Of a DNA stretch of 28,494 nt, positions 7,334-15,761 are shown one piece after another (the stretch's first letter is position 1; the number at the start of each line of letters is the position of its first letter). The position numbers were made by a program, and so were the translations under genes. Source of the stretch: Alysiella sp. (GTDB lineage: Bacteria; Pseudomonadota; Gammaproteobacteria; Burkholderiales; Neisseriaceae); the NCBI RefSeq assembly GCF_030525755.1, contig NZ_JAUNEC010000022.1, forward strand, positions 1 to 28,494. The letters are read 5' to 3'. The notes below the pieces were generated by a model that did not search any database, was not told the origin of the DNA, and saw only the letters and a program-made list of their open reading frames with translations.

Positions 7334-7751
7334 CTGCAAACAGCACACTTGTCTTCAGGCAGCCTGAAAAAGTTGCCGCCCCAATAAAGAAATATGGTAA
7401 ACCAAATAGGACACAATACAGGTGCGACTTGTTACACCAAATCCCTGTTTGATTAGAAAAATGGTGCAATAAGCTGTATCCTGCGCTTGTACTGTTTTTA
7501 AATGAATTGACTATAATATCCTTATCAGGCACATCAGAGCTTTCAGGCTACCTGAAGTGCTTGACACACAGACAAATGCCCAATCGCAAAACCTTTGTGC
7601 AGCAGCATTTGTGGGCATTGGGATTCCGAACCTGTACACGCGGTATTTTTGATTACTCAAAATGAACCGCAGACAGAATACCGATTTGTCCAAACAACAA
7701 AATTGTGATTGCCAACACTGCGGAATACAAACCGATAAACCGTTTATTTGA
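7334..7751. other. Gap with uptake-like sequences and two tiny coupled frames
   Basis: The stretch carries complete uptake-like 15-mers at 7354-7368 and, in the AGGCTACCTGAA dialect, at 7542-7556. Two 29-codon frames follow on the plus strand: 7576-7665 (MPNRKTFVQQ...) and 7662-7751 (MNRRQNTDLSK..., with CDCQHC), overlapping as ATGA. Codon order looks coding-like, but neither has a clear ribosome binding site. They may be remnants of a lost gene. Confidence 0.35.
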
Positions 7752-9740
7752 TTAATCCAAATTGAAGAATTTTTTCAGGCTGCCGAATAAGCCTGTTGGC
7801 TTGCTGTCTTCTTCCCTTTGGGCTTTTTTGCGTGGGCGGTCGTATTCTTCTACATTGAGTTTCAGTTGTAAAAGTCTTTCGTGCAATACTTCGCCAGCGG
7901 TGTTGTACATCACAAGGATGACATCTTCCATTTCTTGGGCTTCATCAATGACAAAATCAATGTAGCCCCAAGTCCGATTGGGGTCGGCAAGGGTGTTGGA
8001 TTGCAGTAGTTGTTCTGAAATTTCATTATTTTTCACCGAATAAAGTTTGAAATAAATGCCGTGCTGGGAGGCGTTTTTGTATTCGTAATGAAGTTCCAAA
8101 TCGGTTTCGGTGTTAATGGTCGCCTTGCCGTCTAACCAATCCTCCTCTCCTGCCAAGCGAATCCCCACGGCGGTAATTTCACTGCCTTGTCCATCGCCTT
8201 CGGTTTCAATAAATTCAATATTGATGGGGATATTTTTTGAAAATATCTGCCAACCACCTGTAAGATTTTGGGCATATACTTGTAAATAAGGCGGTTTGCA
8301 AGGTGCATAGGCGGAAAAAGTCGCCGTTGCCACACCCCAAGGCCCGTAATATTCATCACTGCCATTAAAGCCAATCGGATAATTACTGCCACATTGCTCC
8401 ATTCCTTCCACAGGCATTGAAAAGAGATTGATGCCGTATTTAGACCCTGTTTTATAAGGGATAATCACATCTACATCTGCCCCCACAGGAATTTGGTGGG
8501 CTTCATTCAATAAAAGTGTATTGCCACCGACTACCAGCGTTACCTCGCCGTTAAGCTCGGTGGTGCTTTCGCCATCGTATAAAGTATCGGTATCCGAAGG
8601 CGGGGTGATTTGGCAGTCAAAAGGGATTTTGGCTTCCAATTCTTGTCCATTGACAAAAGCAATATGCAAATTCAAATGGTCAATCCGTTCATTTTCAGGT
8701 ACTTGATGAAAATTCAAAAAATTATATGTTTTCGTTTCGCCCACAGAATAAACCTTGGAAGCGGAATAAGTGCCGTTGTATCCATCAGCTTGTAACAACC
8801 AAACCTGACAAGGCACATTGGTTTTGAAACGCAAATCCACCCAAAGTCTTTCATATTGTTCTAATTTGTAAGGCTCTGGCAATCGTGGCAGAAATTCAAT
8901 CAACTCAAATTCGGCTTCTATTTCGGAAAAATCTTCGCCATCGTAATCGCCGCCATACTCGTATTCTTTCTCTTCCCACGCTTGTGGGTATTTGTCGCCA
9001 TTGATGTTGTAATGTTTTGGGGCTTTTTCCTGCACCAGTTGTGGCGGTAATGAGGCTACCTGAAGGGTTTCATCTGGTGTGTTTTCCGAAGTTTCTATGC
9101 CAAACCTGCCTAGCCATTCGTTGAATTTCTGCTGATGGTTGGCTTGGGCATCTGCCAGAATTGCAGCGGCGTGTTCATTGCTTTCCACAGTCGGCAGATA
9201 ACCCTGATATTCGCTGAACCACTGGCGGAATTTCTCGGCATCGGGGTTCTCTTCGTAACCCTCTTCATCTTTGTAAAAGAAGCAAGAATTCCAATCCACC
9301 GAAATTTCGGTATCAAAGGTCAAAAGTTGCAAAAACGCACCAAAATGATTGGCGACCACCCACTGACCGCCCTCATCGCCAAAGACCACCACAGGCATAT
9401 CGCCCATTGGGTAACCCTCGCCATCGTCCCAAATGGCATAAGTCGAACCCGAGCCGTTGGCTTGGGCAAAGGGATACAATTTGCCCAAAAATTCGGGATT
9501 GTCTGACCAACCTTCTTTCAGTCCGCCGTAAAAATCAGCTTCCCAAATGCCAAAACCTTGTGAAAACTGTTCAAAATCGGATTCATCGGCTTGAAATTCA
9601 ACCAGTCTTCTTAATTCCACAGGAATGGGTCTGCCCCATTCTTTTTCTAGATTATCAATAATAATCAAGGCAGCTTCACTGCTTAATTCGCGTCTCAAAT
9701 CGGCGATTTTTTGCTCTGCTTTTTTGATTTTTTTGCTCAT
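7752..9740 (-). CDS. Large SUKH (SMI1/KNR4)-domain protein with beta-rich C-terminal tail
   Basis: In this 662-aa protein residues about 30-160 match the SUKH immunity fold: RPIPVELRRLVEF, then KLYPFAQANGSGSTYAIWDD, MPVVVFGDEGGQWVVANHFG and AFLQLL. SUKH proteins are known as immunity proteins against nuclease and other polymorphic toxins. The remaining 450 or so residues are acidic and rich in aromatic and beta-forming residues, with repeated Ig-like-looking stretches, and match no family I know. There is no signal peptide or membrane segment, so it is probably cytoplasmic. It is much longer than a usual SUKH immunity protein (150-200 aa). The neighbour upstream is an Imm26-family gene, which supports an immunity or toxin-related locus. 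A degenerate uptake-like sequence encodes part of the C-terminus. Confidence 0.75.
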   Translation of the reverse strand: MSKKIKKAEQKIADLRRELSSEAALIIIDNLEKEWGRPIPVELRRLVEFQADESDFEQFSQGFGIWEADFYGGLKEGWSDNPEFLGKLYPFAQANGSGSTYAIWDDGEGYPMGDMPVVVFGDEGGQWVVANHFGAFLQLLTFDTEISVDWNSCFFYKDEEGYEENPDAEKFRQWFSEYQGYLPTVESNEHAAAILADAQANHQQKFNEWLGRFGIETSENTPDETLQVASLPPQLVQEKAPKHYNINGDKYPQAWEEKEYEYGGDYDGEDFSEIEAEFELIEFLPRLPEPYKLEQYERLWVDLRFKTNVPCQVWLLQADGYNGTYSASKVYSVGETKTYNFLNFHQVPENERIDHLNLHIAFVNGQELEAKIPFDCQITPPSDTDTLYDGESTTELNGEVTLVVGGNTLLLNEAHQIPVGADVDVIIPYKTGSKYGINLFSMPVEGMEQCGSNYPIGFNGSDEYYGPWGVATATFSAYAPCKPPYLQVYAQNLTGGWQIFSKNIPINIEFIETEGDGQGSEITAVGIRLAGEEDWLDGKATINTETDLELHYEYKNASQHGIYFKLYSVKNNEISEQLLQSNTLADPNRTWGYIDFVIDEAQEMEDVILVMYNTAGEVLHERLLQLKLNVEEYDRPRKKAQREEDSKPTGLFGSLKKFFNLD

Positions 9741-9928
9741 TTTGCTGTCCTTTTTAGGAAATAAAGTAAATAAATTATTTCGTTGGTGAATATTTTTTAC
9801 GGAAAATTTCCTTTTATTTTTTCTTGTTGATAATACAATTTTTTAACGAATTTCAGGCTGCCATTTATTTTAATAAATTGCCTGTTGTGGCTCACAACCA
9901 ACCAGAGTAAGTGATACGCCCACTATCG

Positions 9929-10447
9929 CTATGGGCTATCATATTGAACATACCATATTTTCACTTGGTCGCCTGTATTGAGACCTGCATCAAGATACTT
10001 TTCTGCTTCTTCATCAGATATGGGGGTTACTTCATTTAATAAATTGATTTTTTTCCAAAACCCTTTTCCAATACCATAGATAAAATAGATGGTATTTAAG
10101 TCCTCTTCTTTGATTTTAAAATCGTTTTCTCTGCCGATAATCCGCCATTCGCCATTGTTAATGTGTTTCTTTCTATCCAATGTTGAATAGACATCTAAAA
10201 CACAAGGTTTGCCCAATGTATCTGAATGCACGATTTCTTCAACCGTAATATCATTTGGACTTTGATGTATGATATTCATTGCTTTAAAAACAAAACCGCC
10301 CGTTTCCAATTGAGCAATCAGCTGACCATAACCAAATGATTTCCCTGTATGGTCTGTTTCAAAACAAACAATATCGCCAATTTTGATGTATCGGAGCATG
10401 GTTCTGGGTTTCTTTTCCCAACCCCACAATTCAATATTTGATTTCAT
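9929..10447 (-). CDS. Imm26-family immunity protein
   Basis: Starting at the ATG at 10445-10447 the protein has 172 aa. The conserved opening MLRYIKIGDIVCFETDHTGK, then SFGYGQLIAQ and GFVFKAMNI, is the hallmark of immunity protein 26, a cytosolic family found next to polymorphic toxin genes in which it protects against a cognate toxin. The start codon overlaps the stop of an upstream frame as ATGA, the usual arrangement of toxin followed by immunity gene. No full-length toxin gene is present, so this is an orphan immunity gene, as often left behind by toxin-tip cassette exchange. No signal peptide is seen. Confidence 0.85.
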   Translation of the reverse strand: MKSNIELWGWEKKPRTMLRYIKIGDIVCFETDHTGKSFGYGQLIAQLETGGFVFKAMNIIHQSPNDITVEEIVHSDTLGKPCVLDVYSTLDRKKHINNGEWRIIGRENDFKIKEEDLNTIYFIYGIGKGFWKKINLLNEVTPISDEEAEKYLDAGLNTGDQVKIWYVQYDSP

Positions 10448-10602
10448 ATACAAGCACTTTTAAGTTTTTTTAAGAAATAAAATGATGAAAAATGAATTTT
10501 GGCGAAATATTTTCTACTTGAAAGATCCCCCTGATGCAGCCGATATGCTCTTTTTTTGAGCAATAACTCACATTCTACACCATATGTGCCAAACCAACCC
10601 TT
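10444..10602 (-). pseudogene. Possible remnant of a toxin C-terminus fused to an uptake-like sequence
   Basis: A frame reading GWFGTYGVECELLLKKRAYR, then LHQGDLSSRKYFAKIHF, ends in a TGA that overlaps the start of the Imm26 gene by four bases. Upstream it runs straight into a complete uptake-like 15-mer (10603-10617), and the residues before that come from the repeat rather than a protein. A short coding stump coupled to an immunity gene is what a displaced toxin tip would leave. The fragment is too short for me to assign a toxin family. Confidence 0.4.
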
Positions 10603-10617
10603 TTCAGGCAGCCTGAA
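10603..10617. repeat. DNA uptake-like sequence
   Basis: A complete TTCAGGCAGCCTGAA 15-mer at the point where the toxin-like remnant begins. Uptake sequences at cassette borders would favour exchange by transformation. Confidence 0.75.
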
Positions 10618-10654
10618 ATGTTTTTTGCTATCCAAACCACCTACCAACAATATA

Positions 10655-10686
10655 ACAGGCTACCTGAAGCCCTTCAGGTAGCCTGT
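10655..10686. terminator. Inverted pair of uptake-like sequences forming a hairpin
   Basis: ACAGGCTACCTGAAG (10655-10669) and CTTCAGGTAGCCTGT (10672-10686) pair over 15 bp around a 2-nt loop. Both arms carry AGGCTACCTGAA, the Eikenella-type dialect. It lies 20 bp after the stop of prlC on the minus strand and probably serves as its terminator, although no long T run follows. Confidence 0.7.
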
Positions 10687-10705
10687 AATCAAAAATGGAT
10701 AGGGA

Positions 10706-12754
10706 TTAAGCAGTCTGCAAATCAAAGCCAGAATGCCTTAACAGCGCGTCCATGCTCGGTTCACGCCCACGGAACGCCTTGAAACTTTCCGCCGCGCTGC
10801 GCGAGCCGCCCACCGCCAAAATTTCGTTCCAGAAACGCGCCCCCGTGCCGCGCACATCGTCCGTTTCCTCAAATGCCGCATAAGCGTCCGCGCTCAACAC
10901 TTCCGCCCACGCATAGCTGTAATAGCCAGCCGAATAGCCGCCAGCAAAAATGTGGCTGAAACTGTTGGCAAAACGATTGTATTCAGGCGGTTGCACCACC
11001 GCCACTTCACGGCGCACTTCTGCCAAAGTCTGCGCCCAATTATTCAGGCTGCCTGAATCTTCCGCGCTGAACACGCGCATATCAAACAGCGCAAACTCCA
11101 TTTGGCGCACCAAAAACAGACCGCGTTGGAAATTTTTTGCCGCCAGCATTTTGTTGAACAAGGTTTCAGGCAGCGTTTCATTGGTGTCTTCGTGTGCCGA
11201 CATTTCTGCCAACACTTTGTATTCCCAAACAAAATTTTCCATAAATTGACTGGGCAATTCGACCGCGTCCCATTCCACGCCATTGATGCCGCTCACGCCC
11301 AATTCGTCCACGCGCGTGAGCAAATGGTGCAAGCCGTGTCCCATTTCGTGAAACAGCGTGATGATTTCATCGTGGCTCAAACGCGCCTCTTTGCCGTTTA
11401 CAGGTGGCGTGAAATTGCAGACTAAATACGCGGTAGGTGTTTGAATTGTCCCCGCTTTTTCGCCTGTGATGAAACGGCGGCGACCGCGATAATCGCTCAT
11501 CCACGCGCCACCGCGTTTGCCTTCACGCGCATACAAATCCATGTACACGCCGCCGATGATGCCGCCGCCTTTTTCCAATTCAAAATAGCGCACGTCTTTG
11601 TGCCAAGTGGGAACGGTTTTTTCCGTCAAATTCACGCCATACAAACGCTTGATTTGCGCGAACAAACCCGATAACACCTTGTTAGCAGGGAAATATTTTT
11701 TCACTTCGGTTTCGGAAAAGGCGTATTTCGCTTGGCGCAATTTTTCGCTGGCATAGCCCAAATCCCACGATTGGATTTCAGGCAGCCCCAATTCTTTGGC
11801 GGCAAATTCGCGCACTTCCGCCAAATCTTTTTCGGCAAACGGTTTGGCGCGTTTGGCTAAATCACGCAAAAATTCAACGACTTGTTCAGGCGTATCCGCC
11901 ATTTTCGTTACCAGCGACAATTCGGCATAATTTTTGTAGCCGAGCAAGTTGGCTTCTTCCAAAGCAATTTCAAGGCAGCGCGTGATGTTTGCCGTATTGT
12001 CCCATTCGGGTTTGCCCAATTCGCTGGCGCGGGTGGCGTAGGCGCGGTAGATTTGTTCGCGCAAATCGCGGTTTGCCGCATATTGCATGATTGCCATGTA
12101 ATGCGGTGCTTGCAAGCCGACTTTGTAGCCCGATTTGCCTTCGGCTTGCGCGGCAGCCTGAAACATGGCAAGCGCGTATTCAGGCAACCCAGCCAACTGA
12201 CGCTCATCTTCAAAATAAAGCGCAAAATCATCGGTCGCGTCCAACACATTTTGCGAAAATTGCGCGGAAAGTTGGGCGGATTCGGTTTGCAAAGCCGCCA
12301 AACGCGCTTGTTGTTCAGGCGGCAATTCTGCACCGCTCAACACAAAACCGCGCAAATCGTTGTTCAATTTGACTTGTTGTGCATCATCAAGGCGTTTGAA
12401 ACGGTCGGAATTTTTAATGGCTTTGAAACGCGCGTAAAGTTCAATATCTTGCCCAATTTCCGTGAAAAATACGGTAACTTCGGGCATCAGCTCATTGTAA
12501 ACCGCACGAAGTTCGGGCGTATCCACCACCGAATTGAGGTGCGCCACCACCCCCCAAATGCGCCCTACGCGCTCGGTGATGTCGGTTAAGCGTTCCACCG
12601 TGTTTTGCCAAGTGGTTTCGCTTTGTGCTTTGATTTCAGCGATTTGGCTACGCGCTTCGGCAATCGCGCTTTGCATGGCGGGTTTGATGTGCGCCACTTC
12701 AATGGCAGGGAAATTGGGTTCGTGGTCTAAACTCAATAAAATGTTGTTGGACAT
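10706..12754 (-). CDS. prlC: Oligopeptidase A, M3-family zinc metallopeptidase
   Basis: This 682-aa cytoplasmic peptidase degrades peptides, including cleaved signal peptides. The zinc-binding HEMGH motif is seen in LFHEMGHGLHHL at about residue 470, and the following E-containing helix is present in GVEWDAVELPSQFMENFVW. The N-terminal helical half opens MSNNILLSLDHEPNFPAIEV and the C-terminus ends GREPSMDALLRHSGFD, both typical of OpdA/PrlC. Length matches the family. It stands alone on the minus strand between an uptake-sequence hairpin terminator and a spacer before dprA. An uptake-like 15-mer at 11043-11057 lies in frame in the C-terminal part (ED-SGSLNN). Confidence 0.96.
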   Translation of the reverse strand: MSNNILLSLDHEPNFPAIEVAHIKPAMQSAIAEARSQIAEIKAQSETTWQNTVERLTDITERVGRIWGVVAHLNSVVDTPELRAVYNELMPEVTVFFTEIGQDIELYARFKAIKNSDRFKRLDDAQQVKLNNDLRGFVLSGAELPPEQQARLAALQTESAQLSAQFSQNVLDATDDFALYFEDERQLAGLPEYALAMFQAAAQAEGKSGYKVGLQAPHYMAIMQYAANRDLREQIYRAYATRASELGKPEWDNTANITRCLEIALEEANLLGYKNYAELSLVTKMADTPEQVVEFLRDLAKRAKPFAEKDLAEVREFAAKELGLPEIQSWDLGYASEKLRQAKYAFSETEVKKYFPANKVLSGLFAQIKRLYGVNLTEKTVPTWHKDVRYFELEKGGGIIGGVYMDLYAREGKRGGAWMSDYRGRRRFITGEKAGTIQTPTAYLVCNFTPPVNGKEARLSHDEIITLFHEMGHGLHHLLTRVDELGVSGINGVEWDAVELPSQFMENFVWEYKVLAEMSAHEDTNETLPETLFNKMLAAKNFQRGLFLVRQMEFALFDMRVFSAEDSGSLNNWAQTLAEVRREVAVVQPPEYNRFANSFSHIFAGGYSAGYYSYAWAEVLSADAYAAFEETDDVRGTGARFWNEILAVGGSRSAAESFKAFRGREPSMDALLRHSGFDLQTA
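11043..11057. repeat. DNA uptake-like sequence within prlC
   Basis: A complete TTCAGGCTGCCTGAA 15-mer translated in the minus-strand gene as SGSLN. Confidence 0.75.
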
Positions 12755-12877
12755 GGTGGTCTTTCTTGACTATTGAAAAAATGATGGCGATTGTAACCAC
12801 AAATGGAAAAAGATGCATCTGAATGCTGATGTGGCATTTGGTTTTGTGTGTTGTGGTTTCCAGGTGGTCTGAAAAAT

Positions 12878-12886
12878 TGTGGATAA
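12878..12886 (-). promoter_or_regulatory. Consensus DnaA box between prlC and dprA
   Basis: TGTGGATAA here is the complement of TTATCCACA, a perfect strong DnaA box. A partial second copy, TTGGATAACTT, follows at once. The other perfect copy nearby is at 13141-13149, inside dprA. Two boxes alone do not make an origin, but the parS cluster about 5 kb away makes the observation relevant. Confidence 0.45.
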
Positions 12887-12909
12887 CTTTTGGATAACTT
12901 TGGGACAAT

Positions 12910-14109
12910 TTATTTAATACGTTGATAACGTCCGCCTGAGAGTGCGGCAACTTGTCCGTCTAATTCACATTCCAATAGCATGGCGTAAATGTCGGCAGCA
13001 GGTAAACACAGGTTTTGCGCCAAATTATCGGGGTGTATGGGGTCGTAGCCCATGGCCTGTAAGAGTGTGTGCTTGGTTTTTTCAGGCAGCATGGCTGGGT
13101 TGGGTTGAATGGTTTGTTGGGGTGTAGGTTGGGTTGGGGTTGTGGATAAGTTTGTGGATTGTTTGTGGTTATTGTGTTTTTCAGGCAGCTTGTTAATGGG
13201 TTTGGGGCTGCCTGAAAGGTTTTGTAAAGAAAGGCATTCGCTGATGATGTCGTCCAAACATTCCACCAATTTTGCGCCTTCTTTGATGAGTTTGTGGCAA
13301 CCTTTACTGTGTGGGTTGTCTATTGAACCTGGCACAGCCATGACTTCGCGTCCCATTTCGGCTGCAAGTCGTGCGGTAATCAAGGAGCCGCTTTCTAAAG
13401 CAGCTTCTACCACCAAAACGGCATGACTTTGCGCGGCAATCAGACGATTGCGGCGTGGGAAATTGCCTGCTAATGGGCGTGTGTCCAAGGGAAATTCTGA
13501 AACGATTAGACCTTGCTCGGCTAAACGGTGTGCCAAGTCGCGGTTGGACGGCGGATAAACGCGGTTGATGCCTGTTCCCCATATGGTAATGGTGCTGCCT
13601 GAACCGCTTAATGCGCCTTGATGGGCGGCGGTGTCTATGCCTGCAGCCATGCCAGATACAACAGTGATGCCGTTTTCACTTAATGCACGACCAAAATCGT
13701 GGGCAATGCGTATGGCTTGTGGTGTGGCATGGCGACTGCCGACTATGGCAACGGCTGGGCGTTGCAGTAATTCGGTGTTGCCACGCAAAAATAAGAGTGG
13801 CGGCGGCGTAATGCCTTCACGCAAGATATTGGGAAAGTCGGCATCGCAAGCCAGCATCAGGCGTGCACCTGTGGTTTCGTTTTCCCATTTTAAAGCGGCA
13901 TCGGCGGCATTTTGGGCTTGGGTGGTATCTGACCAAGTGGCAGCAGCTTGTTTGCCGTGTCGTCCGAGTTGTGTAATCACTTGCGCAGGTGCGCAAAGTG
14001 CTTCATTTGCGCTGCCATAGTGTGCCAACAGTGTGGCAAAACTTTCTGCACCGATGTAGGGTGTGAGTGCGAGTTGTAGCCATGCATGGCGTTCAGTATC
14101 GGTCATCAT
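12910..14109 (-). CDS. dprA: DprA, DNA processing protein for natural transformation
   Basis: DprA protects incoming single-stranded DNA and loads RecA onto it, acting in the cytoplasm. The start is placed at the ATG at 14107-14109 (or the next codon, also ATG), because AGAAGGAAA lies upstream and the longer frame would translate an uptake sequence. The protein is 399 aa: an N-terminal helical part, the Rossmann-like core (VAIVGSRHATPQAIRIAHDF, VVSGMAAGIDTAAHQGAL, YPPSNRDLAHRLAEQG, GNFPRRNRLIAA, GSLITARLAAEMGREVMAVP), a low-complexity Asn/Pro/Gln-rich linker, and a C-terminal winged-helix region. It fits a genome full of uptake sequences. A perfect TTATCCACA complement lies in the linker-coding part (13141-13149). 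Confidence 0.95.
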   Translation of the reverse strand: MMTDTERHAWLQLALTPYIGAESFATLLAHYGSANEALCAPAQVITQLGRHGKQAAATWSDTTQAQNAADAALKWENETTGARLMLACDADFPNILREGITPPPLLFLRGNTELLQRPAVAIVGSRHATPQAIRIAHDFGRALSENGITVVSGMAAGIDTAAHQGALSGSGSTITIWGTGINRVYPPSNRDLAHRLAEQGLIVSEFPLDTRPLAGNFPRRNRLIAAQSHAVLVVEAALESGSLITARLAAEMGREVMAVPGSIDNPHSKGCHKLIKEGAKLVECLDDIISECLSLQNLSGSPKPINKLPEKHNNHKQSTNLSTTPTQPTPQQTIQPNPAMLPEKTKHTLLQAMGYDPIHPDNLAQNLCLPAADIYAMLLECELDGQVAALSGGRYQRIK

Positions 14110-14188
14110 GCGGTCGGTTTCCTTCTGGCAACATGGTAAAATGATAAAGTGGGCTGCCTGAAATGTGTATGGCAACTGGGCTGGTTTT

Positions 14189-14671
14189 TCAGGCAGCCTG
14201 TAATAATACAACGGCTTGTGCTTCTATGCCTTCCATGCGACCGAGATAACCCAGTTTTTCATTGGTTTTGCCTTTGACATTGACTGCATTGATGTCCAAG
14301 CCCAAATCGGCAGCGATGTTGGCGCGCATGGCATCAATGTATGGGCGAAGTTTGGGTTGCTGGGCGATGATGGTGCTGTCCACATTGGTGATTTGCCAGC
14401 CTGCTGCCTGAACAGTGGCATAGGCTTGACGCAATAGTACGCGACTGTTGGCATCTTTGTGTTCGGCGGCGGTATCGGGAAACAGTTTACCGATGTCGCC
14501 CAGTGAGGCTGCGCCCAAAATGGCATCGGTAATGGCGTGTAATAAGGCATCGGCATCAGAGTGTCCGAGTAAGCCTTTTTCAAAGGGAATGGTTACACCA
14601 CCGAGAATAAGTGGACGATTGGGAACGAGTTGGTGGACATCATAGCCTTGTCCGATTCGAATATTTGTCAT
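14189..14671 (-). CDS. ispF: 2-C-methyl-D-erythritol 2,4-cyclodiphosphate synthase
   Basis: IspF catalyses cyclisation of CDP-methylerythritol phosphate, the fifth step of the non-mevalonate isoprenoid pathway. The 160-aa protein opens MTNIRIGQGYDVHQLVPNRP, with metal ligands D11 and H13, and has the third ligand H45 in DALLHAITDA. The conserved LLGHSDADALLHAITDAILG and VNVKGKTNEKLGYLGRMEGI segments are intact. In the family it is a trimer with zinc at the subunit interface. It is often next to ispD, which is not seen here. The gene lies upstream of dprA in the same orientation, with an uptake-like sequence between them that may act as terminator. Confidence 0.97.
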   Translation of the reverse strand: MTNIRIGQGYDVHQLVPNRPLILGGVTIPFEKGLLGHSDADALLHAITDAILGAASLGDIGKLFPDTAAEHKDANSRVLLRQAYATVQAAGWQITNVDSTIIAQQPKLRPYIDAMRANIAADLGLDINAVNVKGKTNEKLGYLGRMEGIEAQAVVLLQAA

Positions 14672-14813
14672 GATTATTGAGTGTGAAATGGGTTAAGACG
14701 GGAAACTGTCTGAAAATGATTCAGGCAGCCGAATACACAAAACGGTATTGTAGGCTGCCTGAATGTTGGCGTATAGCGGTTTTTGAAAATGGCTAGACCC
14801 CAAAACCATTGCA

Positions 14814-15119
14814 TTATGGTTTGGTGGATTGCGCTGGATTGGAGACGATGTTTTTCGCTTGTTCTTGGGCTTGTGTATGCAGTTTGTTTATCATGTATTT
14901 GGCTTCGGCAAGTGTGGCTTTGGGGTAGATACGGCGGTAACAACGCAGGGCGAAAATGTCTTGTTGCAATAAGACCAGTAGTTTTACATCATCAAAATCT
15001 TCGTTTGCTTTTGGGTAGCCCAGTTTACGTTCTTGTTTAGCAAGCAAACGGCGAATAATGAGCAGGCACGAAAGCAGGAAAGCAAGCAAGGTCAGCAAAA
15101 TGGTGGTTGAGATTATCAT
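14814..15119 (-). CDS. Small single-pass membrane protein, unknown
   Basis: The ATG at 15117-15119 is chosen because it opens directly on a membrane segment and avoids a frame that translates an uptake sequence. The 101-aa product starts MIISTTILLTLLAFLLSCLL, one transmembrane helix, followed by basic residues (IIRRLLAKQERK) and a cytoplasmic helical tail with YPKATLAEAKYMINKL. The last part resembles a short helical oligomerisation segment. No family is recognised. It follows the dciA-like gene in the same orientation. Confidence 0.7.
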   Translation of the reverse strand: MIISTTILLTLLAFLLSCLLIIRRLLAKQERKLGYPKANEDFDDVKLLVLLQQDIFALRCYRRIYPKATLAEAKYMINKLHTQAQEQAKNIVSNPAQSTKP

Positions 15120-15144
15120 GGGTTTGTCTTTAAATGTAGTGTGT

Positions 15145-15159
15145 TTCAGGCAGCCTGAA
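15145..15159. repeat. DNA uptake-like sequence
   Basis: A complete TTCAGGCAGCCTGAA 15-mer between the small membrane protein gene and the dciA-like gene. Confidence 0.75.
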
Positions 15160-15237
15160 GGTTGGGGAAATTGAAAAGTTTTTGAATGATAGCATTTTTC
15201 TGGATTCTTGTGCTCAAATAAGGAGTCAATATTCGGT

Positions 15238-15651
15238 TTATTTGTTGTGTTGTACCAAACGGCGCATGGCAGCCGCCAATTCAGGGTGTTGTGAATTGAG
15301 ACGATGAGCCGTTTGTTCAAAAGCAGATAAGGCGCGTGGGCTGATGCGGAAATTTTTTTGTTGGCTTTTTTCAGTTTCAGGTGGGCGGATTTTGATTTGA
15401 ACGCTTTGAATCTGGGTATTTAAAGCCTGTAATTGAGGAAAAAGGGTGGGCAGAAGCATTTTTAATCGTGTTGCTGCCATAGGCGAAGTACTGTAAATCA
15501 CGAGTTTGCCATTTTCCACACACACCACGCGCAGGTGTGGGTGTAGAGGGACGGGCAAAAATTGTTTGAGTTCATTATCCAGTTGTTTCCAATAGCGTGT
15601 ACGTTGAATGAGACCACGCAAATGTTCATCTGTATGTTTATCCAGTTGCAT
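15238..15651 (-). CDS. DciA/DUF721 family protein, probable replicative helicase loader
   Basis: DciA is the ancestral loader or operator of the DnaB helicase in many bacteria lacking DnaC. The start is the ATG at 15649-15651 (137 aa); a TTG five codons upstream is possible. The DUF721 core is seen as LVIYSTSPMAATRLKMLLPT, then LFPQLQALNTQIQSVQIKIRPP, with the typical alternating hydrophobic pattern and C-terminal basic helix. The N-terminal part is short. Its neighbour is a small membrane protein, and the divergent gene is etfB. Assignment to DciA follows the domain family. Confidence 0.75.
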   Translation of the reverse strand: MQLDKHTDEHLRGLIQRTRYWKQLDNELKQFLPVPLHPHLRVVCVENGKLVIYSTSPMAATRLKMLLPTLFPQLQALNTQIQSVQIKIRPPETEKSQQKNFRISPRALSAFEQTAHRLNSQHPELAAAMRRLVQHNK

Positions 15652-15761
15652 AATTGGGATTGCCAATGATTTGATAAAGTCATGACATTATAAGCATGAA
15701 CGGTCTTTCAGGCAGCCTAAAATAATCGGTTTATGGCTAACTCACTTTAAAACAGTTATGG

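Noticed and set aside
11882..12589. 235-aa plus-strand frame opposite prlC
   Set aside because: It is antisense to a well-conserved gene and rich in R, F and H as expected for a shadow frame.
12878..12900. Replication origin next to dprA
   Set aside because: Only one or two DnaA boxes, no AT-rich unwinding region with repeated boxes, and no dnaA or dnaN gene nearby.
14674..14943. 89-aa minus-strand frame overlapping the small membrane protein gene
   Set aside because: It overlaps the 3' part of the 101-aa gene in another frame and has no domain or ribosome binding site.
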